Assembly: GCA_964443525.1 (NCBI GenBank)
Contig: CAYUCY010000014.1
Location: 1-27,923 of the forward strand
Direction: 5' to 3'
Source of the DNA: CAYUCY01 sp964443525
GTDB lineage: Bacteria; Pseudomonadota; Alphaproteobacteria; Caedimonadales; Caedimonadaceae
Length of the DNA: 27,923 bases
Position numbers and translations under genes: made by a program. This document shows, one piece after another, positions 9,222 to 15,721 of this stretch (positions are counted from its first letter, which is position 1; the number at the start of each line of letters is the position of its first letter). The notes under the pieces were generated by a model. That model was given only the letters and a program-made list of their open reading frames with translations, did no database searches and was not told where the DNA came from.

Positions 9222-9246
9222 GAAGACGGGAGGACTAGACGTCTTC
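9222..9246 (+). terminator. Weak terminator-like hairpin after brnQ
   Basis: GAAGACG at 9222-9228 pairs perfectly with CGTCTTC at 9240-9246 around an 11-base loop, one base after the brnQ stop. There is no clear T-run after it, so it is at best a weak or factor-assisted terminator. Confidence 0.3.
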
Positions 9247-9276
9247 CCAACTTCTTGATATAGAAGATCGATACCT

Positions 9277-9350
9277 TGGGAGATAGTTTAATGGTAGAAC
9301 TCTCGGCTCTGGACCGAGCAGTCCTGGTTCGAATCCAGGTCTCCCAGCCA
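9277..9350 (+). tRNA. tRNA-Gln (anticodon CTG)
   Basis: A full 74-base cloverleaf is visible. The acceptor stem TGGGAGA (9277-9283) pairs with TCTCCCA (9340-9346). The anticodon stem CTCGG/CCGAG (9302-9306, 9314-9318) encloses the loop CTCTGGA. The T-arm is CCTGG-TTCGAAT-CCAGG, the discriminator is G, and CCA is encoded at 9348-9350. The anticodon CTG (9309-9311) reads the glutamine codon CAG. It lies 25 bases before the GT4 transferase gene and may share a transcript with it. Confidence 0.97.
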
Positions 9351-9375
9351 AAAACGGGGATTTCGCTTTAGGATT

Positions 9376-10413
9376 ATGCCTTATTTTTTTACCTTTCGAG
9401 AAGTTGCCTTAGCATGTCTTGCGTTTTTTACTTCTCTGCTTGGAACGAGGATCATGATCGCAATTAATATTCAAGGCACCTCCAATCCGCGTTCCTCTCA
9501 TACGAACCCTACGCCCAAGGCCGGCGGCCTCGGGATTGTCGTAGGATTTTTTCTTGCCGTCTTTTTAATGGGGATGAAATCTTTCCCTTTTTATTCAACT
9601 CTTATATTATGGATAGGTACCTTTGGGTTGGCCGGAGTTATGACCCTTATGGGACTCGCGGATGATATTTGGGGGCTCCCCTACCAACTTCGGTTAATTC
9701 TGCAGATTTTGACAGCCTTCTGGCTTATTCAGCTAGGGGCTTCAAATCCTTGGGGTGGTATAAAAGAGGAAATCCTTTGGGGTAACACCTTAATCAGTTT
9801 CTTGTGGCTGATGACTTTTCCCAATGCCTTCAAGGAGATGGATCAGATACCGGGTCTTTCGGCAAGTACCACAATCACTACATCTTTCTTCCTGAGCCTC
9901 ATTTCTTACAAAGCAGGGAACTTGATGATTGCCTTTACTTCTCTTGTCTTGTGCGCGTCAACTCTCGGATTTATTGTTTTCAACTACCCGCGTGCGCGTA
10001 TTTTTATGGGGGACACGGGGAACCTTTTTATCGGCTTTTTATTTGCGGCTTACGCTCTTATTGGTTTTAATTCAGAGATCGATGTGATTCCTCTTTGGAC
10101 GGTTCCTCTTCTTTTCTTCTTTCAGCTTTATGATGTCATCATCACTCGTTTTCGAAGTCTTTTTTTAGGAAGAAGTTTTTTTACGGTACGTAATGAGCAT
10201 CTTTTTCAACTTCTGAATAGAGCGGGATGGAGCCATGCACGCGTCAGCTTTCTTTATTGCTCCCTTACCTGTCTACAAGGGCTCGGAGCCTTATCTCTTC
10301 CTTTAATAATACCTAATCACCAAGTCCTTCTCTTTCTTCCATATCTTCTAAGCGCCATTCTTCTTCAGAGGTTCATCTTTAAAAAAGCTCGCAGGGAAAA
10401 GGTTACCTTTTAA
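9376..10413 (+). CDS. GT4-family polyprenyl-phosphate sugar-1-phosphate transferase (WecA/MraY/WbpL-like), altered motif
   Basis: The protein has 345 aa with about ten membrane segments. Family marks are HTNPTPKAGGLGI (42-54), the catalytic Asp pair in LADDIWG (Asp96-Asp97), FNYPRARIFMGDTGN (202-216, Asp213) and the cytosolic EHLFQLLNRAGWSH loop near residue 275. Members attach a sugar-1-phosphate from a UDP-sugar to undecaprenyl phosphate, the first membrane step of a glycan. The usual N-x-x-N-F-M-D-G-I-D-G-L motif instead reads NAFKEMDQIPGLS (150-162), so the first Asp (156) stays and the second is a proline. The start has GGA 3-5 bases upstream. The stop shares one base with the znuC start (TAATG). 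WbpL-like function is likely; activity is uncertain. Confidence 0.82.
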   Translation: MPYFFTFREVALACLAFFTSLLGTRIMIAINIQGTSNPRSSHTNPTPKAGGLGIVVGFFLAVFLMGMKSFPFYSTLILWIGTFGLAGVMTLMGLADDIWGLPYQLRLILQILTAFWLIQLGASNPWGGIKEEILWGNTLISFLWLMTFPNAFKEMDQIPGLSASTTITTSFFLSLISYKAGNLMIAFTSLVLCASTLGFIVFNYPRARIFMGDTGNLFIGFLFAAYALIGFNSEIDVIPLWTVPLLFFFQLYDVIITRFRSLFLGRSFFTVRNEHLFQLLNRAGWSHARVSFLYCSLTCLQGLGALSLPLIIPNHQVLLFLPYLLSAILLQRFIFKKARREKVTF

Positions 10414-11150
10414 TGAGACAAAATTGTCTGGTAGATCTTCAGGAAATTAGTTTTGAGAGAGAAGGCTCTTTAATTCTCGATCATATCTCGTTCAGAGTCG
10501 AGGAAAAGAAAATCCTGACGATCATCGGCCCGAACGGCGCAGGAAAAACGACGCTGCTTAAAATTTTGTTAGGCCTTCTCCCCTCTTATTCGGGGAGCGT
10601 TATGCGAAAGGAAAATCTTGTCGTCGGCTACATGCCTCAACGCATCTATTTTGATCAAAGTCTTCCCCTGACAGTCATGAAGTTTCTTTCTCTCTCCGAG
10701 CAGAAGATACCTCCTCTCAAGGCTCTCGGCTTTTTAAACGCCGAAGCCCTGGCCGACAAATCCATTCACGTTCTCTCAGGAGGTGAATTTCAACGAGTTC
10801 TTTTGGCCAGAGCTCTTTTAAGGCAACCTCAACTTTTAGTCCTTGATGAACCTGGACAGGGGCTTGACGTCTTAGGCCAAAATGAACTTTTTCAATTCAT
10901 TAAAAAGCTGAAAGATCAATTGGGATGCGCTATTTTGCTCGTTTCTCATGACCTGCATTTCGTTCATTCTTCCTCGGACCAGGTCATCTGCCTCAATCGT
11001 CATATCTGTTGTGCGGGAAGCCCTGAAGATATTCAAAGCATGGAAGAATATAAATCCCTCTTTCCCGGCCTCACACCTGCAGCACTGGCTCCTTATGTTC
11101 ATGATCATGATCATACGCATGACGCCTCGACAAAGGAATATAAGCCATGA
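10413..11150 (+). CDS. znuC: Zinc/manganese ABC transporter ATPase (ZnuC-like)
   Basis: The protein has 245 aa. It is an ABC ATPase with Walker A GPNGAGKTT (39-47), signature LSGGEFQR (121-128), Walker B LLVLDEP (141-147) and switch His179 (SHD). It is assigned to the metal-uptake group by pairing with the adjacent ZnuB-type permease and by the His/Asp-rich C-terminus HDHDHTHD (230-237), which resembles the metal-binding tails seen in ZnuC proteins. It powers import of Zn2+ (or a related divalent metal) from a periplasmic binding protein. The start overlaps the upstream gene by one base and its stop overlaps znuB as ATGA. No znuA-like binding-protein gene or zur regulator is in the window. 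Confidence 0.88.
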   Translation: MRQNCLVDLQEISFEREGSLILDHISFRVEEKKILTIIGPNGAGKTTLLKILLGLLPSYSGSVMRKENLVVGYMPQRIYFDQSLPLTVMKFLSLSEQKIPPLKALGFLNAEALADKSIHVLSGGEFQRVLLARALLRQPQLLVLDEPGQGLDVLGQNELFQFIKKLKDQLGCAILLVSHDLHFVHSSSDQVICLNRHICCAGSPEDIQSMEEYKSLFPGLTPAALAPYVHDHDHTHDASTKEYKP

Positions 11151-11938
11151 TTTTTGACGATTTTATGATCAGGGCTCTTCTTGCAGGATTAGGTTTCTCA
11201 CTTATGGCAGGAACTTTAGGATCCTTCATTATCTGGAAAAGGATGGCTTTTTTTGGAGATACCCTTGCGCACTCGTCTTTAGGCGGCGTTGCACTCGGCT
11301 TATTTTTCGGTTTTTCCCCGACACTCGGCATCCTTGGGGTCGCTCTTCTTTTAAGCTTTTTTCTAGGAAGTTTGAAAGGAAATACGAGATTGCCTAAAGA
11401 CACTTACCTCGCTATTCTTTCCCACAGTGCGCTTGCAGCGGGTCTCGTCTTCTTTTCTCTTTTGAAAGGGACGCAGCTCGATCTCTTTCACTACCTGTTC
11501 GGTGATATTCTTGCCATTACTTCAGAAGACCTCCTCCTTTTAGGTATGACGTTGACGGTTTTGGCTCTCCTCTTTTTCTTCTTCTGGAAAGATTTTCTCC
11601 TGATTACGATTCATGAAGATTTAGCAGCGATTGAGGGGAAAAATGTAAAAACCCTTCGGTTCTTATTGATGCTGACCATTGCCCTTGCGGTTGCCACAAC
11701 TGTTCGAATCGTCGGTGTTTTGCTTCTCACATCCCTTTTGGTTATTCCGGCGGCGACCTCTCGGAGACTTTCGCGGAGCCCCGAACAGATGGCTTTTATT
11801 GCAACACTTCTGGCTTCCCTTTCTGTTGTCGGCGGTCTCGTGATTTCGTATTTTGCGGATTCTCAGACAACGCCGACAATTACCCTGAGCGCTTTAATTT
11901 TATTTTTATTAACAAGAGCTTATCCGAAACAAGGATAG
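11147..11938 (+). CDS. znuB: Zinc/manganese ABC transporter permease (ZnuB-like)
   Basis: The protein has 263 aa and about eight membrane helices. The segment GSFIIWKRMAFFGDTLAHSS (about residues 25-44) is the hallmark of the ABC-3 metal permease family, and VRIVGVLLLTSLLVIPAATS (about 185-204) is its conserved later helix. It forms the channel through which ZnuC drives the metal ion. The ATG lies inside the znuC stop (ATGA), so the two are translationally coupled. The metal (Zn versus Mn) cannot be decided from sequence alone; Zn is favoured by the His-rich ZnuC tail. Confidence 0.9.
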   Translation: MIFDDFMIRALLAGLGFSLMAGTLGSFIIWKRMAFFGDTLAHSSLGGVALGLFFGFSPTLGILGVALLLSFFLGSLKGNTRLPKDTYLAILSHSALAAGLVFFSLLKGTQLDLFHYLFGDILAITSEDLLLLGMTLTVLALLFFFFWKDFLLITIHEDLAAIEGKNVKTLRFLLMLTIALAVATTVRIVGVLLLTSLLVIPAATSRRLSRSPEQMAFIATLLASLSVVGGLVISYFADSQTTPTITLSALILFLLTRAYPKQG

Positions 11939-11963
11939 AACTTCATCTTCTTCGAGGAAATTT

Positions 11964-11992
11964 ACAAGCGGGCGAAAAATTTTTCTTGTTTT
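11964..11992 (+). terminator. Possible weak terminator after znuB
   Basis: ACAAG (11964-11968) can pair with CTTGT (11985-11989) around a loop containing a self-complementary AAAAATTTTT, and TTT follows. It lies 25 bases after the znuB stop and upstream of the 6S promoter. The stem is short and the call weak. Confidence 0.25.
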
Positions 11993-12048
11993 GTGGAAAT
12001 CTCTTTGAATTCAAAGTCTTATAGCTTAATTTTTATTGATTAAATTCC

Positions 12049-12078
12049 TTGCCAAGCCGCCATCATCAGAGCCATAAT
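12049..12078 (+). promoter_or_regulatory. Sigma70-type promoter of the 6S RNA gene
   Basis: TTGCCA (12049-12054) and CATAAT (12073-12078) are separated by 18 bases. The predicted start, seven bases further on, coincides with the first base of the 6S closing helix at 12086. Agreement between the promoter position and the independently found RNA 5' end supports both. Confidence 0.6.
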
Positions 12079-12085
12079 AATAATA

Positions 12086-12246
12086 GGTGAGGCTGTTGCT
12101 TCGCGTTTGGCTAAACTTCCCTGGGGCCGATGAGATATCCTTAGGGAGCTGTCCCTGGTTTCGGTTGTGGCCGAAAACATACGGCGTCCACCTGCGTAAG
12201 CGGGCCGCAAGAGGATGTATTTTCCGACGGTTGTGACGGCTTCACC
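12086..12246 (+). ncRNA. ssrS: 6S RNA
   Basis: The RNA is about 161 nt. A 14-bp closing helix joins 12086-12099 to 12233-12246 with Watson-Crick and G-U pairs throughout. Inside lie TTCCCTGGGG (12117-12126), CTTAGGGAGCTGTCCCTGG (12140-12158), which is typical of alphaproteobacterial 6S RNAs, an apical stem TTTCGG/CCGAAA (12159-12164, 12171-12176) and a GTCCACCTGCG segment. Overall it is a long rod with a central bulge, which mimics an open promoter and binds the sigma70 RNA polymerase holoenzyme. Its place directly before the 5-formyltetrahydrofolate cyclo-ligase gene matches the known ssrS-ygfA arrangement. A short T-run (12253-12257) follows the helix, so processing or termination there is possible, with read-through into the next gene. 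Confidence 0.85.
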
Positions 12247-12284
12247 TTCACGTTTTTAGGATAGTGAAAAGGAGAGAGTCGACG

Positions 12285-12875
12285 ATGAATTCTGCTAAAA
12301 ATGCAATCCGTGCCCGGGCTCAAAAAAATAGAGAAAACTATGTCAGAAACCTTTCGGAGCAGGAAAGAGATCTTCTGTCGGAGCGTATTTTTAAAAACTT
12401 CATCGCCCATGTGTCATTTTCTCCTTCCGCCATTATTGCAGGATACTGGCCGACGTCTCATGAAGCCAACGTCAAGGCGATCCTGGAGTATTTATCAAAG
12501 AAAGGACACCTTATTTGTTTGCCGGTTGTTAAAGGACCGGGACTTCCCCTTCTCTTCAGGCAGTGGCGTCCCGGAGATCAATTGAAAGAGGGAACCCTCA
12601 ACATTATGGAACCCTTCTCAACCGCGCCTCTTTTAACGCCGACGCACTTGCTCGTTCCTCTGATTTCTTTTGATAATCGGGGGCACCGTCTCGGATATGG
12701 TGCCGGGCACTATGACAGAACGTTAAAAGATCTCAGAAAACAGACGGCAACGATTGCCATTGGCATTGCTTTTGAGGAGCAGCACGTAAACGAGCTTCCG
12801 ATCAATAAGACTGACGAGCGTCTTGATATAGTTATCACCGAGCATAAGGCTCATCTTTTCAACGGGGGATCATGA
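12285..12875 (+). CDS. ygfA: 5-formyltetrahydrofolate cyclo-ligase
   Basis: The protein has 196 aa from the ATG at 12285, chosen because AAGGAGAG (12269-12276) lies 8 bases upstream; a GTG at 12264 would place the ribosome site inside the gene. It converts 5-formyl-THF to 5,10-methenyl-THF with ATP. The C-terminal family signature DNRGHRLGYGAGHYDR (about residues 130-145) carries the Gly-rich ATP/folate site. The N-terminal basic helix (residues 1-20) and the GYWPTSHEANVKAIL block are also typical. The gene follows the 6S RNA and overlaps the next gene by 4 bases (ATGA). Confidence 0.92.
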   Translation: MNSAKNAIRARAQKNRENYVRNLSEQERDLLSERIFKNFIAHVSFSPSAIIAGYWPTSHEANVKAILEYLSKKGHLICLPVVKGPGLPLLFRQWRPGDQLKEGTLNIMEPFSTAPLLTPTHLLVPLISFDNRGHRLGYGAGHYDRTLKDLRKQTATIAIGIAFEEQHVNELPINKTDERLDIVITEHKAHLFNGGS

Positions 12876-13669
12876 AAATTCTTTTTTGCGGCGATGTTGT
12901 AGGCAGGTCCGGCAGACGCGTCGCCTTCACAAACCTTCCCAAGCTCAAAGAAAGATTCCAAACAGATTTCGTCATTGTAAATATTGAAAATGCTGCGGGC
13001 GGGTTCGGCGTGACCCAGGCTATTTGCGAAGAGTTTTTTGCGGCAGGGTGCGATGTCCTGACTTCGGGTAATCATATTTGGGATCAAAAAGAGACTCGAG
13101 ATTATATCAAAAAAGAGCCCCGCCTTTTAAGACCTTATAATTATGAAGAAGCTCCCGGGAGAGGCCTCATAAAAGTGACGAATCAAAAAGGACTTTCTCT
13201 TCTTGTCATCAATCTGATGGGTCGTCTTCTCATGCCCGTAAAAGAGGGGGAGTTAAGCTCTCCTTTTGAAAAGATCGATGAAGTTCTTGACGCTTACCCT
13301 TTAAAGAAAGAGAATGTTGACGGTATCTTTGTCGACTTCCATGCGGAAACAACAAGTGAAAAATATGCGTTCGGGCATTATGTGGACGGACGAGTTTCCG
13401 CGGTGATCGGCACCCATACGCATATTCCTACAGATGACCTCAAGCTTTTACCTAAAGGAACTGCTTATCAAACAGATACGGGGATGTGCGGGGATTACGA
13501 TTCCGTGATTGGCATGAAAAAGAAGCTCTGTATTGATCGTTTTTTAGGAAACCCTATAAAACATCTTCTTCCCGCCCTTGGGCAAGGTACTTTGAGAGGA
13601 GCCCTCATCGAGCTCAATTCGACAACGGGCCTCGCTTTAAAAGTTACGAAGATCGGTTGCTCAGAATAA
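12872..13669 (+). CDS. ymdB: YmdB-family metallophosphoesterase
   Basis: The protein has 265 aa, normal for the YmdB family (TIGR00282). Metal ligands are visible: Asp8 in FCGDVVGRSGR, Glu39 and Asn40 in VNIENAAGG, Asn67 and His68 in TSGNHIWD, a His in VDFHAE and the late GTHTHIPTDD pair. Family members hydrolyse 2',3'-cyclic nucleotides and related phosphodiesters in the cytosol. The exact substrate here is unknown. The ATG overlaps the upstream TGA, forming a two-gene unit behind the 6S RNA. The stop is followed by an A/T-rich 8-bp hairpin (13682-13704) with no T-run. Confidence 0.92.
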   Translation: MKILFCGDVVGRSGRRVAFTNLPKLKERFQTDFVIVNIENAAGGFGVTQAICEEFFAAGCDVLTSGNHIWDQKETRDYIKKEPRLLRPYNYEEAPGRGLIKVTNQKGLSLLVINLMGRLLMPVKEGELSSPFEKIDEVLDAYPLKKENVDGIFVDFHAETTSEKYAFGHYVDGRVSAVIGTHTHIPTDDLKLLPKGTAYQTDTGMCGDYDSVIGMKKKLCIDRFLGNPIKHLLPALGQGTLRGALIELNSTTGLALKVTKIGCSE

Positions 13670-14271
13670 GACTCATTGACTCTTCTTTTTTAAAAGAAAA
13701 GAAGGGAATCACAAGGCAGTTGTCTGGTTTCTCTATTTCTTTTAAATCTACCTCCACCATTAAACTTAACCCTCGCTTTCCCGTTTGCTAGGGTTAGTCT
13801 TGTGAGGGGAAACGGCAACCTTTTCCAGATGGCTTGATAACTCCCTGTTATTCAAATCCGCCGTTTCCTCTCCACCAATATCTCTCCTATCCTATCCTTC
13901 CCTGCCTCCGATTTCTTTGATGAGGAGATAAGTCTTCTCTTGAATAGTCGAGGCAGGGGTTTGTTTGATGCTGGACTTCTTTCTCCTAAGGACTATAGCT
14001 TAGGCTAACGATTTGCCCAAATATTAGTCCCACTTTCTCATCTGAGTACCAGAAATTTGGAGTATCTTGGGTAAACTAAAAAGTTATGCTTCCCTTATTC
14101 ATTTAAACTATGGTTATAATCAGAGCAGGTCTGGATACGGTATCACTTCTTGGCTTTTTTCTATTGAAACTCTCTTTTTCAAATAAAATCTAGGAGATTA
14201 CTGAGGGAAAATCATGGCGAATAACCTTATTCAGAGCTATTTGTGCAACACCGTTTTTATTAAATAGAAAA
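13670..14271. other. Gene-free stretch with a run of hairpins
   Basis: No gene can be supported in these 602 bases. The left half holds three successive inverted repeats (listed separately) and, on the - strand, a frame open on both sides of a single TGA (13852-13854) that ends at 13690-13692 and reads GSYQAIWKRLPFPLTRL and ETRQLPCDSLLFF. The + strand is also open without a start from 13841 to about 14006 (reading DEEISLLLNSRGRGLFDAG). Which, if either, is a remnant cannot be decided. The right half is AT-rich, with a TATAAT at 14115-14120 lacking a good -35, and a 17-codon ATG frame at 14214-14267 preceded by GAGGG. Confidence 0.5.
13767..13958. repeat. Cluster of three inverted repeats, two of them two-tiered
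   Basis: (a) TAACCCT at 13767-13773 pairs with AGGGTTA at 13790-13796. (b) GAGGGGAAACGGC at 13804-13816 pairs with GCCGTTTCCTCTC at 13860-13872 with one G-U, and encloses an inner TTGATAAC/GTTATTCAA stem. (c) CCCTGCCTC at 13900-13908 pairs with GAGGCAGGG at 13950-13958, and encloses GAGGAGA-TAAG-TCTTCTC (13922-13939, one G-U). The regular series suggests a structured RNA or a palindromic mobile element rather than chance. Confidence 0.55.
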
Positions 14272-14775
14272 ATGATCAGAAATCTTATTTCAACAAATGT
14301 AGAAATTAAAAAGATCGATAAAAATAATCTTGATGAACTTCAAAAATTTCTCAATTATTTTAATGATTTCTTTATATTATGTGAAGGGGTAACTGGGTCT
14401 GCGGAAGATATTCTGTTAGCTTGTCCCGCCTCAAAGGAAATAACAGAAAAACTCTGTTTAGGTGCTTTTGAAGAGGGAGAGCTTATTGGATTTATTGATC
14501 TCATCAGAAATTACCCTTTTCAACAAATCCTTACTATCGGATATTTGCTCGTTCATCCATCATGTCGTACTTTAGGAATAGGGACGAATTTGGTAAATGC
14601 CTTGTCTAGTTGGGCTACGGAACAAGGGTTTACAAAAATCAGGGTCGGTGTTCAAAAACAAAACCCTAAAGCATTAAACTTTTGGCAGAAGAACGGTTTT
14701 AAAATTACAAAAACAATTATAGAACATCTTGGAATCAGAACCTCTGAAACGGATGTTCTGGAAAGGAATCTATGA
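14272..14775 (+). CDS. GNAT-family N-acetyltransferase
   Basis: The protein has 167 aa. The acetyl-CoA site is visible as VHPSCRTLGIGTNL, with the R-x-x-G-x-G core at Arg99-Gly104, preceded by the beta-strand ILTIGYLLV and followed by NPKALNFWQKNGFKITK (motif B). It transfers an acetyl group from acetyl-CoA to an amine; the substrate is unknown. The ATG has no clear ribosome site. The gene is more AT-rich than its neighbours and stands alone after a 600-base gene-free region, which hints at independent acquisition. Confidence 0.85.
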   Translation: MIRNLISTNVEIKKIDKNNLDELQKFLNYFNDFFILCEGVTGSAEDILLACPASKEITEKLCLGAFEEGELIGFIDLIRNYPFQQILTIGYLLVHPSCRTLGIGTNLVNALSSWATEQGFTKIRVGVQKQNPKALNFWQKNGFKITKTIIEHLGIRTSETDVLERNL

Positions 14776-14829
14776 ACGCTCCAGGAAGTTACTCCGCGCA
14801 GTGTTTATTTCTCAAATGAAAAAATTTCT

Positions 14830-14848
14830 GAAGCGAGGCAGCTTCTTT
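14830..14848. terminator. Short hairpin between convergent genes
   Basis: GAAGC (14830-14834) pairs with GCTTC (14841-14845) around a 6-base loop. TTT follows on the + strand; on the - strand AGAAATTTTTTC follows. It lies between the convergent GNAT and thioesterase stops and could serve either strand, but the stem is only 5 bp. Confidence 0.35.
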
Positions 14849-14857
14849 AAAAACTTC

Positions 14858-15327
14858 CTACGAAGCAATCAATGCAACAAAATCCGCAGAGAAGGTGACG
14901 GCAGGCAGGTCCGAGCACTTAATTTCCGCATCTAAACGAATCCGACTTTTCTTTTTTTTTCGGAGGGTCATAAAGAACNNNNNNNNNNCTCCCAATCAGG
15001 TGATGAAGGTTTTTCAGAGACAGCTATAAAATCTTGCCTGACGGGAGAAAGATATCGGATTGTGCTGTTTGAAATAACGATTTCAACGCTTGGAAACAGC
15101 GATCGGAGGTTAAGGTGGAGAAGAGCCCAACAGGAAAGGGTTGCCACTGCATGAAGACTTCCACCGAAAACCATTTTCTTATGATTTAGATTGGGCTCCA
15201 ATGGAGCCTTGAGGACCGTTCGTTGAGCTGAACTCTCTACCACCTCGACTCCGAAAGCTTTTGAAATCGGAATATGAAGGTGGAGATACTTTTCCAGGGA
15301 AAGAAAATCAGCTGTTTTGAGAGGCAT
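14858..15327 (-). CDS. YiiD C-terminal-type thioesterase, read across the assembly gap
   Basis: The first 113 residues run from the ATG at 15327 to the gap edge at 14989. They include HIPISKAFGVEVVESS (18-33), NLNHKKMVFGGSLHAVATL (46-64) and SNSTIRYLSPV, the hot-dog fold of the putative thioesterase family found at the C-terminus of YiiD. On the other side of the 10-N gap the same strand reads FFMTLRKKKKSRIRLDAEIK and then PAVTFSADFVALIAS, ending at a TAG (14858-14860). This is the typical family end, so the gene is whole except for the gap, about 153-156 aa. The start overlaps the upstream gene's stop by 20 bases. It probably hydrolyses an acyl-CoA or acyl carrier; substrate unknown. Confidence 0.78.
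14979..14988. other. Assembly gap (10 N)
   Basis: Ten undetermined bases lie inside the thioesterase gene. The gene's two frames are out of register with a 10-base spacing, so the N count is probably a placeholder and not the true length. Confidence 0.98.
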
Positions 15328-15721
15328 TATTATGATTTCCTTGAGGAATTAAAGAAACCAAGCCGTCTTCGTTCCTTTCAATATTAAATTTAATTTTGAG
15401 CGACATTTCGATGGGAGGAAAAATAACAGATATTTTTTCTTTCTCAAATGCTGCGTGTATCAAGGCATCTTGTTTCGGTATCAAGTTCCTTTTGAGAAGC
15501 ACATAGCTCGAAGAAGAACCGTTTTCAACATAAGGTCTCGAGAGGGAAAGAATATTTGGATTCGAAGATTCCCAAATAACAGTATATTCCCCCGGCAGGG
15601 TTTGATTTGAATAGAAAATCTCAAATCCTTCTTCATGCCCCTCGACCGGAAAAGCATGAGAAGCAAAAAGGTTAGGACTGAGAAGGATTATCAGTAAGAT
15701 CTTTTTTATCAATTTTATCAT
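15308..15721 (-). CDS. Small secreted protein of unknown function
   Basis: The ATG at 15721 is chosen because it gives a clean signal peptide (MIKLIKKILLIILLSPNLFA, then SHAFPVEG). A longer frame from 15808 would bury this signal behind a polar leader. The product has 137 aa, about 115 after cleavage, and is rich in beta-type residues (YTVIWESSNPNILSLSRPYV, IHAAFEKEKISVIFPPIEM). No family is recognised. The gene starts 50 bases inside the end of the M23 peptidase gene and ends 20 bases inside the thioesterase gene, so it belongs to that operon. It probably acts in the periplasm or outer envelope together with the peptidase, which is inference. Confidence 0.6.
   Translation of the reverse strand: MIKLIKKILLIILLSPNLFASHAFPVEGHEEGFEIFYSNQTLPGEYTVIWESSNPNILSLSRPYVENGSSSSYVLLKRNLIPKQDALIHAAFEKEKISVIFPPIEMSLKIKFNIERNEDGLVSLIPQGNHNNASQNS

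Noticed and set aside
12141..12410. 89-codon - strand frame over the 6S RNA
   Set aside because: It overlaps the 6S RNA and the start of the cyclo-ligase gene and has no ribosome site or family resemblance.
13682..13704. Terminator after ymdB
   Set aside because: The hairpin CTTCTTTT/AAAAGAAG is almost only A-T pairs and lacks a T-run; not listed as a terminator.
14214..14267. 17-codon frame (MANNLIQSYLCNTVFIK) with GAGGG upstream
   Set aside because: Too short, with no recognisable features or neighbour support; it might be a leader peptide but nothing shows it.
14837..14936. + strand reading (AASLKTSYEAINATKSAEKV) that resembles a phasin fragment
   Set aside because: It has two in-frame stops upstream and lies opposite the C-terminal coding part of the thioesterase, which explains the open frame better.
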